This document shows, in pieces, positions 5,423 to 6,058 of a stretch of 6,058 nt of DNA (position 1 is its first letter; each line of letters starts with the position of its first letter). This stretch comes from Acidobacteriota bacterium. Lineage in GTDB: Bacteria; Acidobacteriota; Vicinamibacteria; Vicinamibacterales; UBA823. Location of the stretch: NCBI GenBank assembly GCA_002720285.1, contig PBHT01000013.1, forward strand, positions 18,112 through 24,169, in the 5' to 3' direction. The translations under genes and the position numbers were made by a program. The notes below the pieces were generated by a model. It did not search any database and was not told where the DNA came from. It worked only from the letters and a program-made list of their open reading frames with translations.

Positions 5423-6058
5423 ATGCCAGTCGATGTAGACGCTCGGGTCGTGTCCAACATCCGTCTGTCGGACGACTACAACGTCGTCTGCCTCGATGCT
5501 CCATCGCTGGCGTTAGGCGCTCGACCTGGACAGTTCGTTATGGTTAAACCAGTTGCCGGATTCGAACCGCTTCTGCGACGCCCATTTTCCATCTTCGAGG
5601 TATTGCCGACCGGTAACGGTGCACCAACGGGATTCTCGCTCCTGAATAAACGAGTGGGAATCGGCACAGAAATCCTATACTCCGTAGAAGTCGATCAAGA
5701 GATCAGCTGCCTCGGCCCTCTTGGCATACCGTTCACTGTCGTCACCCCACCACAAGAAGCCTGGATGGTGGCTGGTGGTGTTGGCCTCGCACCGTTTCTC
5801 ACCTTGGCGTCCGCCTTGCAGCAGTCTGGCACACCGACGACGCTATTTTACGGTGGCCGACGCTCAGTCGACTTGTTCTATCTTGACGCGTTCACACAAC
5901 TCGGCGTGGAACTCGTGTTGGCGACAGAAGACGGCAGCCGGGGCGAGACCGGGTTGGTGACGGCGCCATTGGAAGGTGCTCTCACAGCCTCGGCGGTAGC
6001 AGCAAAACCTACACTTTATGCGTGTGGGCCGACACCGATGATGCGAACTGTAGCTGGA
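5423..6058 (+). CDS. pyrK: Dihydroorotate dehydrogenase electron transfer subunit (3' end missing)
   Basis: FAD and iron-sulfur subunit that passes electrons from the FMN-containing PyrD to NAD+ in class 1B dihydroorotate dehydrogenase, step four of UMP synthesis. The frame runs 212 codons from the ATG and leaves the window without a stop. Ferredoxin-reductase-type layout: GQFVMVKP (about 36-43) and LLRRPFSIF (50-58), the FAD-binding region of the R-x-[YF]-S type; LGPLG (97-101); the pyridine-nucleotide motif VAGGVGLAPF (116-125); YGGRRSVDLFYLD; ATEDGS; and YACGPTPMM near 200-208. The C-terminal cysteines expected to hold the [2Fe-2S] cluster lie beyond the edge. It is divergent from pyrR, with ATG-to-start distance of about 350 bp, so it is a separate transcription unit; pyrD may follow. 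Related oxidoreductase subunits share the fold, but the pyr context favours PyrK. Confidence 0.9.
   Translation, partial: MPVDVDARVVSNIRLSDDYNVVCLDAPSLALGARPGQFVMVKPVAGFEPLLRRPFSIFEVLPTGNGAPTGFSLLNKRVGIGTEILYSVEVDQEISCLGPLGIPFTVVTPPQEAWMVAGGVGLAPFLTLASALQQSGTPTTLFYGGRRSVDLFYLDAFTQLGVELVLATEDGSRGETGLVTAPLEGALTASAVAAKPTLYACGPTPMMRTVAG

Noticed and set aside
5329..5547. 72-codon plus-strand frame before and within pyrK
   Set aside because: It overlaps pyrK in a different frame, is rich in Arg and Ser as shadow frames are, and has no recognisable family or ribosome site.

Overview
This window holds most of a de novo pyrimidine (UMP) biosynthesis locus from an uncultured-looking bacterium of moderate, slightly GC-leaning composition. 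At the left edge lies the 3' part of a lipopolysaccharide-type family 2 glycosyltransferase, which points to a Gram-negative envelope. The proteins remind me of Acidobacteriota and similar phyla, but that is an impression from memory and the phylum cannot be fixed from the sequence alone.

Layout. Positions 1-591 (+) are the C-terminal two thirds of a WaaE/KdtX-like glycosyltransferase. It converges on a five-gene minus-strand operon read right to left: pyrR (start near 5068), pyrB (4517-3516), pyrC (3488-2172), a divergent pyrE (about 2167-1544) and a DUF2400/TIGR02757 gene (1487-624). Gene spacing is tight: pyrR/pyrB share 4 nt (GTGA), pyrB-pyrC are 27 nt apart, pyrC-pyrE 4 nt and pyrE-DUF2400 56 nt. 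Right of the operon is a divergent intergenic region, then pyrK (+), which starts at 5423 and runs off the right edge; pyrD may follow outside the window.

How the genes work together. PyrB and PyrC catalyse the second and third steps of UMP synthesis. PyrK would be the electron-transfer subunit of a class 1B dihydroorotate dehydrogenase (step four), and PyrE would make OMP (step five). carAB, pyrD and pyrF are not in the window. PyrR is the UMP/PRPP-sensing RNA-binding regulator.

Most interesting point. The pyrR leader has a near-consensus promoter (TTGACA-18-TACAAT). Immediately after the predicted transcription start lies a hairpin with the conserved PyrR-binding core UCCUGUGAG. The 3' arm of this hairpin contains the Shine-Dalgarno-like AAGAGG of a 44-codon leader ORF that fills the leader and stops in a TGATG overlap inside the start region of pyrR. 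No intrinsic terminator is visible. This suggests that PyrR represses translation through a coupled leader peptide rather than by Bacillus-type transcription attenuation. Secondary points are a DUF2400 protein with endonuclease III-like motifs inside a pyr operon, and a PyrE-like enzyme lacking the usual basic mobile loop.
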